From the NCBI GenBank assembly GCA_018857735.1, contig JABMCL010003179.1, positions 362,001-426,000 of the forward strand: 64,000 nucleotides of DNA, given 5' to 3'. The notes under the pieces are model-generated. The model ran no database searches, was not told where the DNA came from, and was given only the letters and a program-made list of their open reading frames with translations. Every line of letters starts with the position of its first letter. Within the stretch, counting starts at the first letter, position 1. Positions 1 through 10,160 of this stretch are shown in pieces. The position numbers and the translations under genes were made by a program. Source of the stretch: Alviniconcha marisindica. Lineage: Eukaryota > Mollusca > Gastropoda > Provannidae.

Positions 1-157
1 GGGTGGAACAGATACCGAAATAAGAGTCAGCAAATAAATTCACCCCTGAGAAGAAAATTGTCCCACTGTTCCTGCAAGGACTCAAACCCCCACCTTTTGA
101 ACATGAGTCCAATGAGTCCAATAGCCACTAAGCTATTTCTGCTCCTGGGGATATAGA
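1..157 (-). mobile_element. SINE-1 copy (tRNA-derived), minus strand
   Basis: Read on the minus strand this begins with a tRNA-like head (box A TAGCTTAGTGGC, box B GGGTTTGAGTCC) and continues into a body ending TGCTGACTCTTATTTCGGTA then TCTGTTCCACCC. The same head-body order recurs at 15083-15240 and 29488-29640, which defines the family. This copy carries a small internal duplication of GGACTCAT in the head. The low-coordinate end is cut by the window edge. Confidence 0.8.
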
Positions 158-223
158 CAAGTATATGTGCACACAACCTTTGCTCACAAGAATGCACACA
201 CAACCTAAGCTCACAGGAATGGT

Positions 224-500
224 CTACCTTGGTTTGTAAAAAGCCCTGTCTACACAAGAAACTTTTGAAATGGTTTTGAATTCAGACAGAGTGGGGAGAT
301 TTTGCAGACTGGCAGGCAGCAAATTCCAGACAAATGGAGTGATGAAACGGACAGAGTGCTGACCAATACATTTCAAATCATGTTTAGGAATTTTCAATAG
401 CTTCTTGCTTGAGGATTGGAGGGTGCATGATGTTTGGTATCTGCATAGTGAAGCTGAAATGAATTCATACAAAACTTTACATTTATCATGTTTACACATT
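224..500 (-). mobile_element. LINE fragment: C-terminal tail of a reverse transcriptase ORF
   Basis: The minus-strand frame ends with the pattern FVWNLLPASLQNLPTLSEFK, the WN-LP-FK signature found at the very C-terminus of many CR1/L2/Jockey-type non-LTR reverse transcriptases. Only this last part is present, with no catalytic YxDD block, so it is a decayed remnant. The LINE lineage cannot be fixed from this stretch. Confidence 0.65.
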
Positions 501-730
501 ACTTGCTGTTTGACTTGTTTGTATGCATTTATGCTTCTTGTACCCTCCTCTCACCTCTCTGCCTTCAGAGACAAAGAGAAATACAAACAAAAGCTCGTTG
601 CCCTTCAGTCACCACCATTTTTTGCTTATTTTTGAAAGTCTACAGCGAGTAACAGCATTTCAAATGCAGCATTATTTTGTCAAATTACACCATTATCATG
701 AACTACATAACACTGTTTTTATTTATCAAC

Positions 731-972
731 TTGACCGCTCCTGTCTACTTGACTGAACTCCTTACAGTTTACAAACCAACCCGCCAGCTGCGCTCTTCTT
801 CTAATACTTCCACTCGCTGTCTTTCCTCTGTGCGCAAGCATTTGCTTGGTCAGAGATCTTTTTCTTATGCTGTACCATCTGTCTAGAACAGTTTCCCATT
901 CCAAATTAGACCAAACACACTCACATCTTTTAAATCATCTTTGAATTTTCACCTCTTCAAGCTACGCTATTG
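731..972 (+). mobile_element. LINE fragment: C-terminal tail of a reverse transcriptase ORF
   Basis: The plus-strand frame reads YLTELLTVYKPTRQLRSS, later GQRSFSYAVPSV, a stop where Trp is expected, then NSFPFQIR and SFKSSLNFHLFKLRY. This is the standard C-terminus of CR1/L2-group LINE polymerases (Y.P.R.LRS, G.RSFS..AP..WN.LP, FK..LK..LF). The in-frame stop shows it is dead. It is followed by an imperfect TG tract at 968-1024. Confidence 0.75.
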
Positions 973-1094
973 ACTCTGTGTGCGTGCGTGCGTGTGTGTG
1001 AGTGTGTGCATGTGTGTGTGTGCATGCTCACAGAAGTTTGCTGTAACTGTGTTTTGGTTCTTTGTGTATTTATTTACCTGGCATGCCTCCCTTT

Positions 1095-2853
1095 GCCTCT
1101 AAGAGAGAAGGTAAGTAAGTAAGTTGGTGTTTTACGCCCAGTCAACCTGTACAGTTATATCAGGGCGATACATCTAACATTATATATTAATTTTTAATAG
1201 TGTGTACGTCTTAAAATTGGTATATATACAGTTTTAAAAGGTGAATAACACAAACATAACTAAAAATTATCTCAATTTTAATTTTTTCCAAAAATATTAA
1301 CTTCTTTCAAAAAGTTAAAAATCTTCTCATGTGAAATATCCTGAAACAACATATGCAGTGATTTAGCTGTAAAGTGGCTCTCTCTTATTTCAATAAAATC
1401 CAAACAAATAAGTAAAATATGTTCTATGGTTAAACATTTATCACATCCGATGCACACTGGCAGTTCCTCACCCTTCAATAAAAAGGAATGAGTAATAAAA
1501 GAATGGCCAATGTGCAATTGGGCCATCACAGTCTCTTCTTTTCTGTTTGTCCGAGGACAAACAATACATTCTTTTAACACTGGGAATATCTTATGTAATT
1601 TATTTTCCGGGAACTCATCCCACTCAGACTGCCACAGTTCTAATATATATTTATTTGTGCGTGATTTTAGGTCTGAGAATGGGATGAACTCAACCGAGAC
1701 GTCACCATCAAGGGCATCCTTAGCTGCAGAATCTGCAGCTGAATTTCCCCTAATGCCAACATGGCCGGGAACCCAGATAAAAACAATCTCTATCCTGTCT
1801 CTTGTCATTTCTGTATATAATTCTAAACTCTGAACTAAGATTGGATGATCATATTTTAGGTTTAATATTGACTGTAACGATGAAAGAGAATCAGATAGTA
1901 TCAAAAATGATTTTCCTTTGAGAGCTAAAAGAATAGCCCACAACTCTGCTGTATATATTGAACTGCGGCCTGGAAGCCGGCAGGTAAAAGGTTTATTGTT
2001 TAATGGATACAGCCGCCGCAGCAACTCCTTCCTCTTGGTGAATTTTTTTTTCTGATAAAGGATATTCTGAGATAAGTTGCAAATAGAACTGTTTATATAT
2101 TTCTGGGTTTGTTGTATCTTTTTTGAAACTGGTTAAGTCAAGACGGACTGCAGGAACTGAAAGTTTCCAAGGGACAATGTCCAATGAGGGAGCATCGTCT
2201 ACCAGATTTAGGTTAAGTTTGGATTTCTCCAAGTGGGGGAGAAAGCGGATGCCAAGAGGTGGAACCTTTGACTCAAATTTTTCAAATAATTTGGTGTTTT
2301 AGGATTTTCGGGTTTTCGGGTTTTCCAGCAGGGATCCGAGTTTAAGAACATAGTTTAAAGACAATTTTAATCGGTGAGTAGTTAATGACGGTTCATGTGC
2401 TTCTATGTATAGACTTTGAGCAGGAGATGTGCGGAAAGCACCCAACGCGATTCACAAGCCCTGGTGGTGGATCGGATCCAATTGTTTCAGAACCAACTGA
2501 CGGGCCAATCCATACACAATGCATCCATAATCCAATTTGGAGCGGACTAACGAACGGTCAAGGCATAGCAGGACGATACGATCGGCTCCCCAATCAGTAT
2601 GTCCCACTACATGAAGAATGTCCAGAGCCTTCTGACAGGAGGTTTTAAGGTACTGAATGTGATTTTTAAAAGTAAGTTTATTGTCAAAGATAAGACCAAG
2701 GAACTTTGCTTCTTTGACTACTTTTATAGGTGTTTTTCCCAGAAAAATGTTAGGGTCTGGGGGATTCATCTGATTGTCTGTTTCAATAATCTTGACCACA
2801 GACCACAAATGGGTACGGGTGTGAAATCTGAGCCTGATTAGTCTCTCACTCAA
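1095..2853 (-). mobile_element. LINE-A copy 1, 5'-truncated (RT C-terminus, RNase H, 3' UTR)
   Basis: On the minus strand this holds, in order, the RT thumb region (2853-2452, with AKFLGLIFDNKLTFKNHI), a linker, an RNase H domain, a CCHC-less C-terminal tail and a 3' UTR ending in (ACTT)n at about 1110. The 3' terminal sequence, whose plus-strand form is TTGGTGTTTTACGCCCAGTC, recurs at 6668, 20538, 30040 and 57635, so this is a multi-copy family. RNase H after RT places it in the I/Nimb side of the I-Jockey group; the precise clade is inference. Truncation falls at a (TC)n(CA)n microsatellite. Confidence 0.85.
1278..2232 (-). pseudogene. LINE-A ORF2 RNase H domain and C-terminal tail
   Basis: RNase H cleaves the RNA strand of the RNA/DNA hybrid made during target-primed reverse transcription. 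The visible signatures are IYTAELWAI (catalytic Glu), FLILSDSLSSLQS (Asp) and FIWVPGHVGIRGNSAADSAA (HVG turn and final Asp). The N-terminal block that should carry the first Asp lies in another frame (EEGVAAAAVS near 2000-2030), and a frameshift there breaks the domain. The tail has a Cys-rich stretch CIGCDKCLTIEHILLIC, the zinc-finger-like motif usual after RNase H in I-group LINEs. A 248-codon open frame remains, so decay is fairly recent. Confidence 0.85.
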
Positions 2854-2856
2854 TCA

Positions 2857-2877
2857 CTCTCTCTCTCTCTCTCTGTG

Positions 2878-2945
<68 letters not shown>

Positions 2946-2946
2946 A
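2857..2946. repeat. (TC)n followed by (CA)n microsatellite
   Basis: A short CT tract is followed by about 32 CA units. It sits exactly at the truncated 5' side of LINE-A copy 1. Confidence 0.95.
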
Positions 2947-2999
2947 TAATCAAAAAAAGATGTATTATATGGTGACCACAAAAATCCTAACATTATCAC

Positions 3000-3165
3000 T
3001 GTGAGCAAGTGCAGTTTGTACAAATTTCCATGTTAATCCTGCCCTGGTTATCATATCGTTGCAATCTTATTCCTGTACTGCTAGTAAACTTGGAACCTGA
3101 GCAGATGATACTTTTGTTTTGAAGCATTGCATGTAGCATGATATCACACTGCTGACAGGCGAATC
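3000..3165 (+). mobile_element. 5' fragment of the 1.2-kb LTR family
   Basis: It begins TGTGAGCAAGTGC and is a diverged match to the first 165 bases of the LTRs at 10349 and 42129, including CTGTACTGCTAGTAA and GACGCTTTTGTTTTGAAGC-like blocks. The match stops at about 3165, just before the DIRS gag frame. Whether the DIRS element inserted into this LTR or merely abuts it is not clear. Confidence 0.75.
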
Positions 3166-3270
3166 CTTAAAAAGAAAGTGAGAGTTCAAGGAAGAAGATG
3201 AAAGAGGGGAAAGTAGGATTAGGAAAATTGAAGAGCCAAATCCAGGGCCCAGAAAAGAGCATGAGACTGA

Positions 3271-3999
3271 GAGGGATGTATTGGTCATTCAAGAGAAGGG
3301 GATGATGATGAAGAAAAACTTTGCAATCCTGGCTCCTTGACTGGAGAGCAAAATGAAGAAGCAGAAGACGCGTTACTGATGGAGATCAAAAGCGGTTATG
3401 TGGAAGAAGAGAAAGTCGGCTCGAAGATTCATGAAAATGTGGCAAAGATTGTCAATGGTCGTTTAAGTGAACAAAATTCCAAAAAATCAGCAAAACCATG
3501 TGGCAAGATCGCACAGGCCTCTGTGCGATCTTGCCACAGGTCTGAGAATTGCCCTGCCCTTGGGGTACAACAAATTAACAAAGAAATTTGGGGCCAGCTT
3601 CCCACGGTAGCGAGGCGAGCCGATGTAAAAATGGTGCACACGCAGAGAGCAATAACGAAAGCCACATGTGCGGTAACAAGTGCAGCCAATGAGCTGGTCA
3701 CTGATGGTCAGCAAATAACTGTGATCAAAGCCTGCGCTGATGCTCTCAAACTGTTAGGCCATGCAGTACAGGAAATATCCTCACAAAGGCACAGTATGCT
3801 CAAGCCATTTGTAAACATGATGATCAGTCGCATTTGCAATGAAAGTACAGACATTTTCGTCACAGGCAAACTCTTTGGCAACAGCTTGTCCACCATGCTG
3901 AAGGAAGTCAAAGAGCTGGAAAATCTTGGAGCCAGTCTCAGTACTGGGGACAAGCGTGGGGGCAATGTGGGCTGGAACACTGCCCAAAGTGGGGAGTAG
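3271..3999 (+). pseudogene. DIRS-like element: gag-like ORF
   Basis: The open frame runs from a stop at 3268-3270 to 3999. It has an acidic, Lys/Glu-rich N-terminus and then a conserved C-terminal region with NKEIWGQLPTVARRADVK, LKLLGHAVQEISSQR and FVTGKLFGNSLS. This pattern (EIW..L....R..D, LLG.A....R, LFG..L) is typical of the structural protein that precedes the polymerase in DIRS1-like retroelements. No ATG opens the conserved part. A 40-bp hairpin (3499-3538) lies in frame. The frame ends at a 23-base G run. The protein would package element RNA; here it is a relic. Confidence 0.7.
3499..3538. repeat. Perfect 18-bp inverted repeat inside the DIRS gag frame
   Basis: TGTGGCAAGATCGCACAG is followed by GCCT and then its exact reverse complement. 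The frame stays open through both arms. Confidence 0.95.
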
Positions 4000-4114
4000 G
4001 GGGGGGGGGGGGGGGGGGGGGAGGTCTTTTTTAGGTCACACCAGACAGTTCCTGAAACATGCCAAGGGGGAGTCCCCCCCCCCCCCCCCCAAAAAAAAAA
4101 AAAAAAAAAAAAAA
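3999..4114. repeat. Homopolymer cluster: G23, then C17 directly joined to A24
   Basis: G23 covers 3999-4021, C17 covers 4074-4090 and A24 covers 4091-4114. They separate the DIRS gag relic from its polymerase relic. Confidence 0.9.
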
Positions 4115-4237
4115 CAACAACACACACAAAAACACAGTACTTCCAGAACCCATCTCACAACCAGTAGAGGTGAGTACATACTATTAACAGCTGCCTATGC
4201 TTGTTGAAAAGTTAAAGGCAGAAGTGGTTGATTTTCA

Positions 4238-5018
4238 AGGGGGGCAGAATTAAATTTTTCAAACAGGTTTGGTACCAAATCACTAGTGACCCTGACATCT
4301 TGAATTTAATTACTGGAACTAAAATTGAGTTTGATTGTGACACTGATGAATTGCTGACCCTCTCGAGGTGACAGCCCAGCATGAATGCAAGTGAAGATGC
4401 TGTCACAGACTCAGAGGTGGAAAACCTACTGAGGAAAGGGGTCATCTCGGAATGCGAGCACTCTCAGGAGGTAATGTCACCTGTGTTCACCAGGTTAAAG
4501 AAAGATGGTTCCCATAGAATGATTCTAAACCCGAAAAAGCTTAATGAAGAGGTCTCTTATTTTTACTTCAAGCTTGAGACTACCAACACTGCTTTGAAGT
4601 TGATCACCAAGAACTGTTACCTTGCTTCAATAGATATGAATAGATTGTCCTGATCCATCCAGAACACAAAAAGCTACTGAGGTTCATGTGGAAAGGGCAA
4701 ACATTTCAATACAATGCTCTGCCAAATGGTTTGGCTATAGCCCCATGTGAATTCACAAAGCTTTTAAAGCTTGTGTTTGCATCACTTCGAAAGAAAGGAC
4801 ATACATCCACCGCTTTCCTGGATGATTCAATTCTGGTAGGGGGCTCAGAACAGGAGTGCATACAGAACATACTAGACATGCTGACATTCATGCAGCATTT
4901 GGGGTTTGTAGCACACCCTACAAAATCTGTCCTGGTGCCATTACACAAAATCCAGTACTCTGGAGTTACTACTGATTCTGAGTCTATGATACTCACACTC
5001 ACTCACCAAAAGTCTTAG
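4238..5018 (+). pseudogene. DIRS-like element: reverse transcriptase
   Basis: Pieces in two frames form a DIRS-type polymerase. The start has GGRIKFFKQVW and ITSDPDILNLITG, then VENLLRKGVISECEH, FTRLKKDGSHRMILNPKKLN and YLASIDMN (catalytic Asp block A). After a frameshift near 4645 it continues IHPEHKKLLRFMWKGQ, YNALPNGLAIAPCEFTKLLK and TAFLDDSILVG (catalytic FLDD block), then LGFVAHPTKSVLVP. The linear order matches DIRS1-group reverse transcriptases. At least one stop (about 4370) and one frameshift make it non-functional. Confidence 0.8.
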
Positions 5019-5069
5019 AGACAGCTGTTTGGCACTACTTGATCCAAGCTCACCCTCTGCGAAAATTTT

Positions 5070-5955
5070 GGCAAGTTTTCCTGATGTCAAATATGGAGCT
5101 CTTCACTATTGTAGTCTTGAGGAGGATAAAAAAAGAAAAAAGAAGCAGGGCTGAAGGCAAACTGGGGGGACTTTGATGGAAGCATGTCACTGTCAAACAC
5201 CAGTAGAGAAGAACTGGAATGGTGGATAAGCAACCTGCCAAAGGCATACAATGACATTTATGTCAGTGACCCTAAAGTGGTACTTAACTCTGATGCCAGC
5301 TTGCAGGCTTGGGTGTGTGTCTGTGAAGGCAGTAAAGATGTTTCAGATCAACTATCTTGAACTGCAGGCAGCATTCCTTGCACTGAAGTGTTTCTTACCC
5401 AAGTTGCAGGGAAAATATGTAAGACTGACGACTGTTAACACAGCTGTGGCATGTATAAACCACATGGGTACAAGCCATTCGCCCTCCTGCAACAGCCTCA
5501 CCTGGGCCATTTGGTTTTGGTGCAAAGCCCATCGCATTTGGATCAGTGCAGCACATGTGCCAGAAAAGGAAAACTTGGTCACAGACAGGGAATCCAGGCA
5601 TGTGAACCTGGACGAGGAATGGAAACTTGACCCCTGTCTGTTGCAGGCAGCACTCAGAGACTTGGGAGTCTCGCCTACAATTGATTTGTTTGCTTCCAGG
5701 TTAAATGCTCAACTGAAGCAGTACATGCCATACAGGCCTGACCCAGCAGCAGTGGCAGTTGATACCTTCTCCATATCTTGGAGAGAAGAGTTATTTTATG
5801 CATTCCCTCCTTGCAACATTCTGGCACAAGTCATCCAGAAGATACAACTGGAACAAAGTGCTGGAATACTGGTCCTCCCACACTGGCCTGCACAGCCATG
5901 GCACCCTGTGGTGCAACGCCTTCTCCAAGCCCCAGACGCTGGAAACACTTTGTAA
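5070..5955 (+). pseudogene. DIRS-like element: RNase H and the adjoining methylase-like domain
   Basis: Frame one shows EELEWWISNLPKAYNDI and VVLNSDASLQAWV (first RNase H Asp). A shift near 5335 moves to a 705-base frame with INYLELQAAFLALKCF (Glu), ISAAHVPEKENLVTDRESR (final Asp, the DIRS-typical VPxxxN.xxDRESR) and then IDLFASRLNAQLKQYMPYRP, DTFSISWREELFYAFPPCNI and LVLPHWPAQPWHPVV. The IDLFASR and YAFPP..I motifs mark the region after RNase H in DIRS/Ngaro elements, which is related to phage-type adenine methylases. Function is inferred from family knowledge. Confidence 0.8.
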
Positions 5956-5989
5956 ATAAAAACAAAATAAAAAATGCATCCCACATAGA

Positions 5990-6660
5990 TGTAGCAAATT
6001 TCTTGGCAGAACTGTTCAAAACAGGGGCCACAACACAGTTAATTTAGCTAGAAGTGCTGTCTCCGCATGCCTGAATAGGTCAGGAAATTATCAGGTAGGA
6101 ACTCATCCTGTGATTTGTAGACTTGTGAAATCAGACCTTCTCTGCCCAGATATGCAGAGACTTGGGATGTTGATACTGTGACTGATCACTTGGCAAGTTG
6201 GCTAGACACTGAGAACTTATCCCTCAAGCAGCTGACATTAAGAACTCTGGTCTTGCTGGCCCTCTTGTCAGGGCAAAGAGGGCAATCTCTCTCAAATTCA
6301 ATAGATACACATGTGTGGTTGTGTACAGTGCAGTGTTAAAACAAACTAAAGCAGGATAGCATGTGAAACCATTAGAGTTTGAACTCTTTGGAGCAAGAAA
6401 CTGTGTATTGTGGCTCACTTGAAAGAGTACATAGCTAGCACTGAGAAACTGAGAGAAGGGAGAGAACTCTTCATTTCTTATGTCAACCCACACAAGCATT
6501 TTTCTAGAGATACAATAAGCAGGTGGACAACACACAAAGTCAGTTTTGGAAATGGCAGGCATTGACATTACAAAATTCTCAGCCCACAGCACACACACTG
6601 CTAGCACTTCTGCAGCTTTCATCCATGATGTTTCAATAGACACTATCTTGAGTCAGCAGG
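5990..6660 (+). pseudogene. DIRS-like element: tyrosine recombinase relic
   Basis: The frame is broken many times, but the last part reads KFSAHSTHTASTSAAF followed by IHDVSIDTILSQQDG. Active DIRS recombinases have H-S-T-R-A-S-T-S-A here, the HxxR catalytic box. In this copy the Arg codon reads His. The segment that should carry the catalytic Tyr is missing because LINE-A sequence begins at about 6663. DIRS elements integrate with this enzyme rather than with a DDE integrase, so the copy cannot move. Confidence 0.65.
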
Positions 6661-6763
6661 ACGGTCTAGTAAGCAAGTAATTTGGTGTTTTATGCCCAGT
6701 CAACCATTACGGTTATCTCAGGGCATTACACATTTTGTCAGCACACAATAATTGTTTAAAGTA

Positions 6764-7001
6764 TGTTGTTGTTGCTGTTGGTGATCGCTTTTATATAGCA
6801 CTATTCTCCGCTCTCAAGCAGACTCACTGTGTTCGCATGTGATTCTACACGAGTGAATAGCTTTTCATAGCGCATTTTTGAATATCCACCGAAGTGGTGT
6901 ACTTACAGCACTGGCATGGCTGGTGCCACATGAAACTGCTGCCATTTCAGTGTGTTCTGTGTACACCATACAACCATGCACCATGTCACTTCATGCAAAG
7001 C
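6764..7001 (-). mobile_element. Repeat-3 copy a, inserted in the LINE-A 3' UTR
   Basis: On the minus strand it starts GTGGCTTTGCATGAAGTGAC and ends ATATAAAAGCGATCACCAAC with a (CAA)n tail. Copies lie at 15319, 19566 and 41277. LINE-A 3' UTR sequence flanks it on both sides and reads through when the insert is removed. There is no evident tRNA head, so the class (SINE or truncated LINE tail) is open. Confidence 0.8.
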
Positions 7002-7142
7002 CACATACATGTTAAAAACTGGTATATATTCAGATTTTTTTTAACGGTTTTAAGAAGTGGGTAAAACACAAACTGAAAACCTTTTCTCATGTATATAAAT
7101 GTTTTGTCAAGTCAATCCAGAAAACCAATCACTTCACAAACA

Positions 7143-8535
7143 TCAAACAGAAATCCACGTACAAACATCAGAAATTCCTCTCCACCTTCCTCTGTCTGAA
7201 ACTATCAGCTTGGGTGGCACCTGGGGCCTGCTTGAAGAAGTGGAGCGCCTGGGGTGTACAAACCCCTCGATGTCCACCAGGACTCCCTGCACCCTCACTG
7301 TAGTCAGTAAGCCCCTCAATGGGGATGAGTCATCTTTTGAGGGCACAGTTTTGGAGGGACCTGCTGAACCCTTAGGGGCAGCTCTGGAGGGACCTGCTGA
7401 ACCCATTGTGGCTGTTTTGGGGGGATCAGCAGAAACCCATGGGGCTGTTTTGGAGGGACCAGCTGAACCCTTTGATGTCATTTTGGAGGGACCGGCTTAG
7501 TTGTAGAACTCATCACGGACTCGCATGGTACCCAGGCGTTGGCTGATGCCGGCCCTGACTTCCCAGAGGACACCTGGGTGCCGGTCAATGTTGATCTGGG
7601 CCCACCAGAAGCATGCACAGTGGACAGTCTGAGAAAACCCATGTCAGAGAAGTCTGGCATTCGACGGATTTCACTTCTTTCCTGGTGGAAACAGCAGTGT
7701 ATGACTTTCTGCCAGAGACCACAGTCGGCATCTTGGCTTCTACCAACTGTCTGGCTTCCGGAAAGGAGATGCATTTTTCAATGCAGACATACCGAATTTC
7801 CTTCTCCTCCTGCCACACCAGGCAATCTTGAGCTGATGAGGTGTGGGGACCATTGCAATTAGAGCCAGCTTGGGTCCCTCACACTGACCTTCATGCTTAT
7901 CTTTTCCACACCACTGACACTTCGCAGCAACTTTGCAACGTTTGTGTGGTCAAACTTGTTGCAGATGAAGCAACGCATCGGGTTTCAGAGCAAACAAGGC
8001 CACCATCACCTTTTGATAGCCAACCATAATCTCCTTGGGCATTTCTGGCATGTTGAAGGTCAGAAACGGGGTGTTGGTGGGGACCTTGTCAGTATCCCTC
8101 TTTACCATCACCCTGTGGACCTCAGCAACACCCTGTTCCTGCAGTTCCTTCTTGATCTCCACTTCCGTCATGCCGGATAACTCACAGCAGCAGATGACGC
8201 CAAGTGATGAATTTAGTGCCTTGTGAACGGAAACTCGTACTGATCGATCAACAAAACATGTGGTTTTGAGGAGACCCATTGCTTGCGGTTTCCTAGCTCA
8301 TTCCACCAGGAAAAACCATCCCTCAACCGTTTGATATTTTTAAGGGTCCCGGCTATTGCCTGGAATCCCTTCTGGATCGCAAACAGTGACAGTCTGCTGA
8401 GTGGGAGGTCATCACTCAACAACTCCACGACCAGAAACCTTGGGCAATTTGTATTTGTGTTGCAGAAGCGTTCGTTCTCAGAGTCCATGTCCGAATCTTG
8501 GTTGTTTGTTTAGTCATTTGTTTTTTTGATGCCAT
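7143..8535 (-). pseudogene. LINE-A ORF1, gag-like nucleic-acid-binding protein
   Basis: The likely start is ATGGCATCAAAAAAACAAATG at 8535, the first ATG before the conserved part. Pieces in several frames read PRFLVVE, SLFAIQKGFQAIAGTLKNIK, DRSVRVSVHKALNSSLGVI, PNTPFLTF-like and NMPEMPKEIMVGY, then RCFICNKFDHT (first zinc knuckle), a frameshift, and an EARQLVEAKMPTVVSG tail with a Ser/Pro-rich region. This is the organisation of Jockey/X-element ORF1 proteins (PRE-C2HC domain then CCHC knuckles), which bind the LINE RNA. Several frameshifts kill it. The better-preserved knuckles are in copy 3 (25638-25928). Confidence 0.75.
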
Positions 8536-8870
8536 GTTATGTTTCGTTTGTTTCATTACACTTTGTCCCCACCCACCACCGAGTCCAACAAGGGGATGCA
8601 CACAAGCGGAACTCCAGCAAGCATGCACCAGGGCTCAAAGCATAATACATTCAGGTGATAAAAAAACAAAAAGTTTACTTCTATCCCCTGATTGACCCTA
8701 AACCGCTGCCTTCTACTCGAAAATAGGGCAAAACATGACCAGCCAATTGATTGGGTCAGGCCAACTCAACCACCCATCTAGGAGAAGTCTGGGCTGAAGA
8801 AGTGTGTTGGACGCCCCGGGGGACCTCAGCCATCAGGATCCCATCCTCCCCCGACAAAGGACGCAGTGCA

Positions 8871-9327
8871 TGGCAAACATGCTGGGTCTGAAGGTGATTG
8901 CAGAGAGCAAGAGAAGTACTATATAAAGAAGAGCTGTGATGCAGGCAAATATAGGAGAATGGCTGGTTAAACAGAAATCAGCTGCTAGAAGGGAGCTGAA
9001 AACAGGCATCATGGAGAAAGTTTTTGGAATGAAATGTAGGTGAAAGGGCTGGCAGACAGAAACTAGATGCAAGAAATGAGTAAAAGGGGTGGAGCAGCTT
9101 GGTTTAAACACCCCTAGCACGAGAAGCCGGCTCCATGGGGGTGCAGAATGGTCTAGTGACAGAACTTTTTGCAAATTCTATTGTAAACCAATGGAACAAA
9201 GCCAGAAGACTCTGGCTCAGTCTGTGTTGGACAGTTTTGTAAATAAAAAATAAAAAATCTGTTCTGTTGTTTGAACTTAATGCTGAATTCTCATGTAAGC
9301 ATGCCTGACCAATCAGTAGGCAAGGAA
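8871..9327. other. No recognisable feature
   Basis: Purine-rich, non-coding on both strands. It may include the LINE-A 5' end, but no second copy in the window allows a boundary to be set. Confidence 0.5.
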
Positions 9328-9615
9328 CAATTAAGAAATTAAATGAGACTTACCTGGAAGGTGAAGTTTAATTGGGATTATTTTGAGTCTACTGATGGGG
9401 AAGGAGTGATTACATGCCTTCCCATCATGGACTTGGAATGATGCCATGACTTCCCACCCAGGTTGGTTTCGGATTCAAGGAACATTCACAGCTAAATACT
9501 GGCTAGGTTTCCCGCGCATCACATCTCATGTAATCACTCCTTCCCGATCAGTACACTTGAGATAATCCCAATTAAACATCACCTTCCAGGTAAGTCTCGT
9601 TTAATTTCTTAATTG
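9328..9615. mobile_element. Foldback MITE with 89-bp terminal inverted repeats
   Basis: The left arm (9328-9416) and right arm (9527-9615) are reverse complements with only a few mismatches, starting CAATTAAGAAATTAAA and ending CTTAATTG, around a roughly 110-base loop. Each arm contains CCAGGTAAGT pointing outward (plus strand 9586-9595, minus strand 9357-9348), a perfect 5' splice-site consensus. It has no coding sequence. No clear target duplication was found. LTR-family sequence begins immediately to its right, so it may sit inside an older LTR. Confidence 0.9.
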
Positions 9616-10160
9616 TTGTGTATCATTTTAACCATCTGAACATGCACTTTATTCCGACGTAAGTTTTGTCAACATTCTTACTCTGTATGCTGTGTTAGTT
9701 ACAATTTAGTTGCACAAATCTGTATATAGATGGGAGTAAGTCATGCTTCTCACTCTGTAAAATAATTATCTCATGTTTGTATATTCTGATCACATGGTTC
9801 AAAAGTAACTTTAGCCTTAATTTGATGCTTTTGGTGATTTAATTGGTTTAGGAATTGTTCAGAAAATTGTACTCATGCAGGCTGAGAAAACACAAATGAT
9901 GTCCAGACTGCTGTCCAGAGAAGCGATTTGATTTTAGCCAGTGTGTTTTCTTAGCAGCCCACGCCACACTGTTACATGTATATATATATTTTCAAGAGTG
10001 GGTCCACTGTGAGTGTGCTGGAAAACTGTCTGCTGAGATAACTCTGACTGTTGTACACCAGAATCTGAGATAATAACTCTTATTGTTGTACACCTGAATC
10101 TGCTGTGGTTCTCCGCTGCCTGTCGCACTTCTTCCACTCTGTGCCCCATCACACCATTGT
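9610..10160 (+). mobile_element. Diverged 3' half of the 1.2-kb LTR family
   Basis: It follows the 3' half of the LTR at 10349-11574 block by block: ATTTTAACC, GACGTAAGTTTTGT, CAATTTAGTTG, TCTGTATATAGA, GCAGGCTGAGAAAACACAA, GAAAACTGTCTGCTG and CTGCTGTGGT. It carries its own internal duplication (TCTGTTGTACACC-like unit near 10030-10095). It is much older than the adjacent full copy. Confidence 0.75.

Larger units (their letters stand above)
6663..8870 (-). mobile_element. LINE-A copy 2: ORF1 joined to the 3' UTR, ORF2 absent
   Basis: From high to low coordinate, the minus strand gives a putative 5' UTR, ORF1 (8535-7143), about 90 bases of another repeat (7096-7170, found in the opposite relative orientation at 24895-24965), then LINE-A 3' UTR (7090 to about 7002), an inserted repeat-3 copy (7001-6764) and the terminal (ACTT)n end at 6668. 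No endonuclease or RT sequence is present, so this is an internally deleted derivative or two abutting insertions. Confidence 0.75.

Noticed and set aside
9348..9357. U1 snRNA gene (ACTTACCTGG)
   Set aside because: Only the first ten bases fit; no U1 stem-loops or Sm site follow, and the sequence is explained as the reverse of a splice-donor motif in a foldback element.
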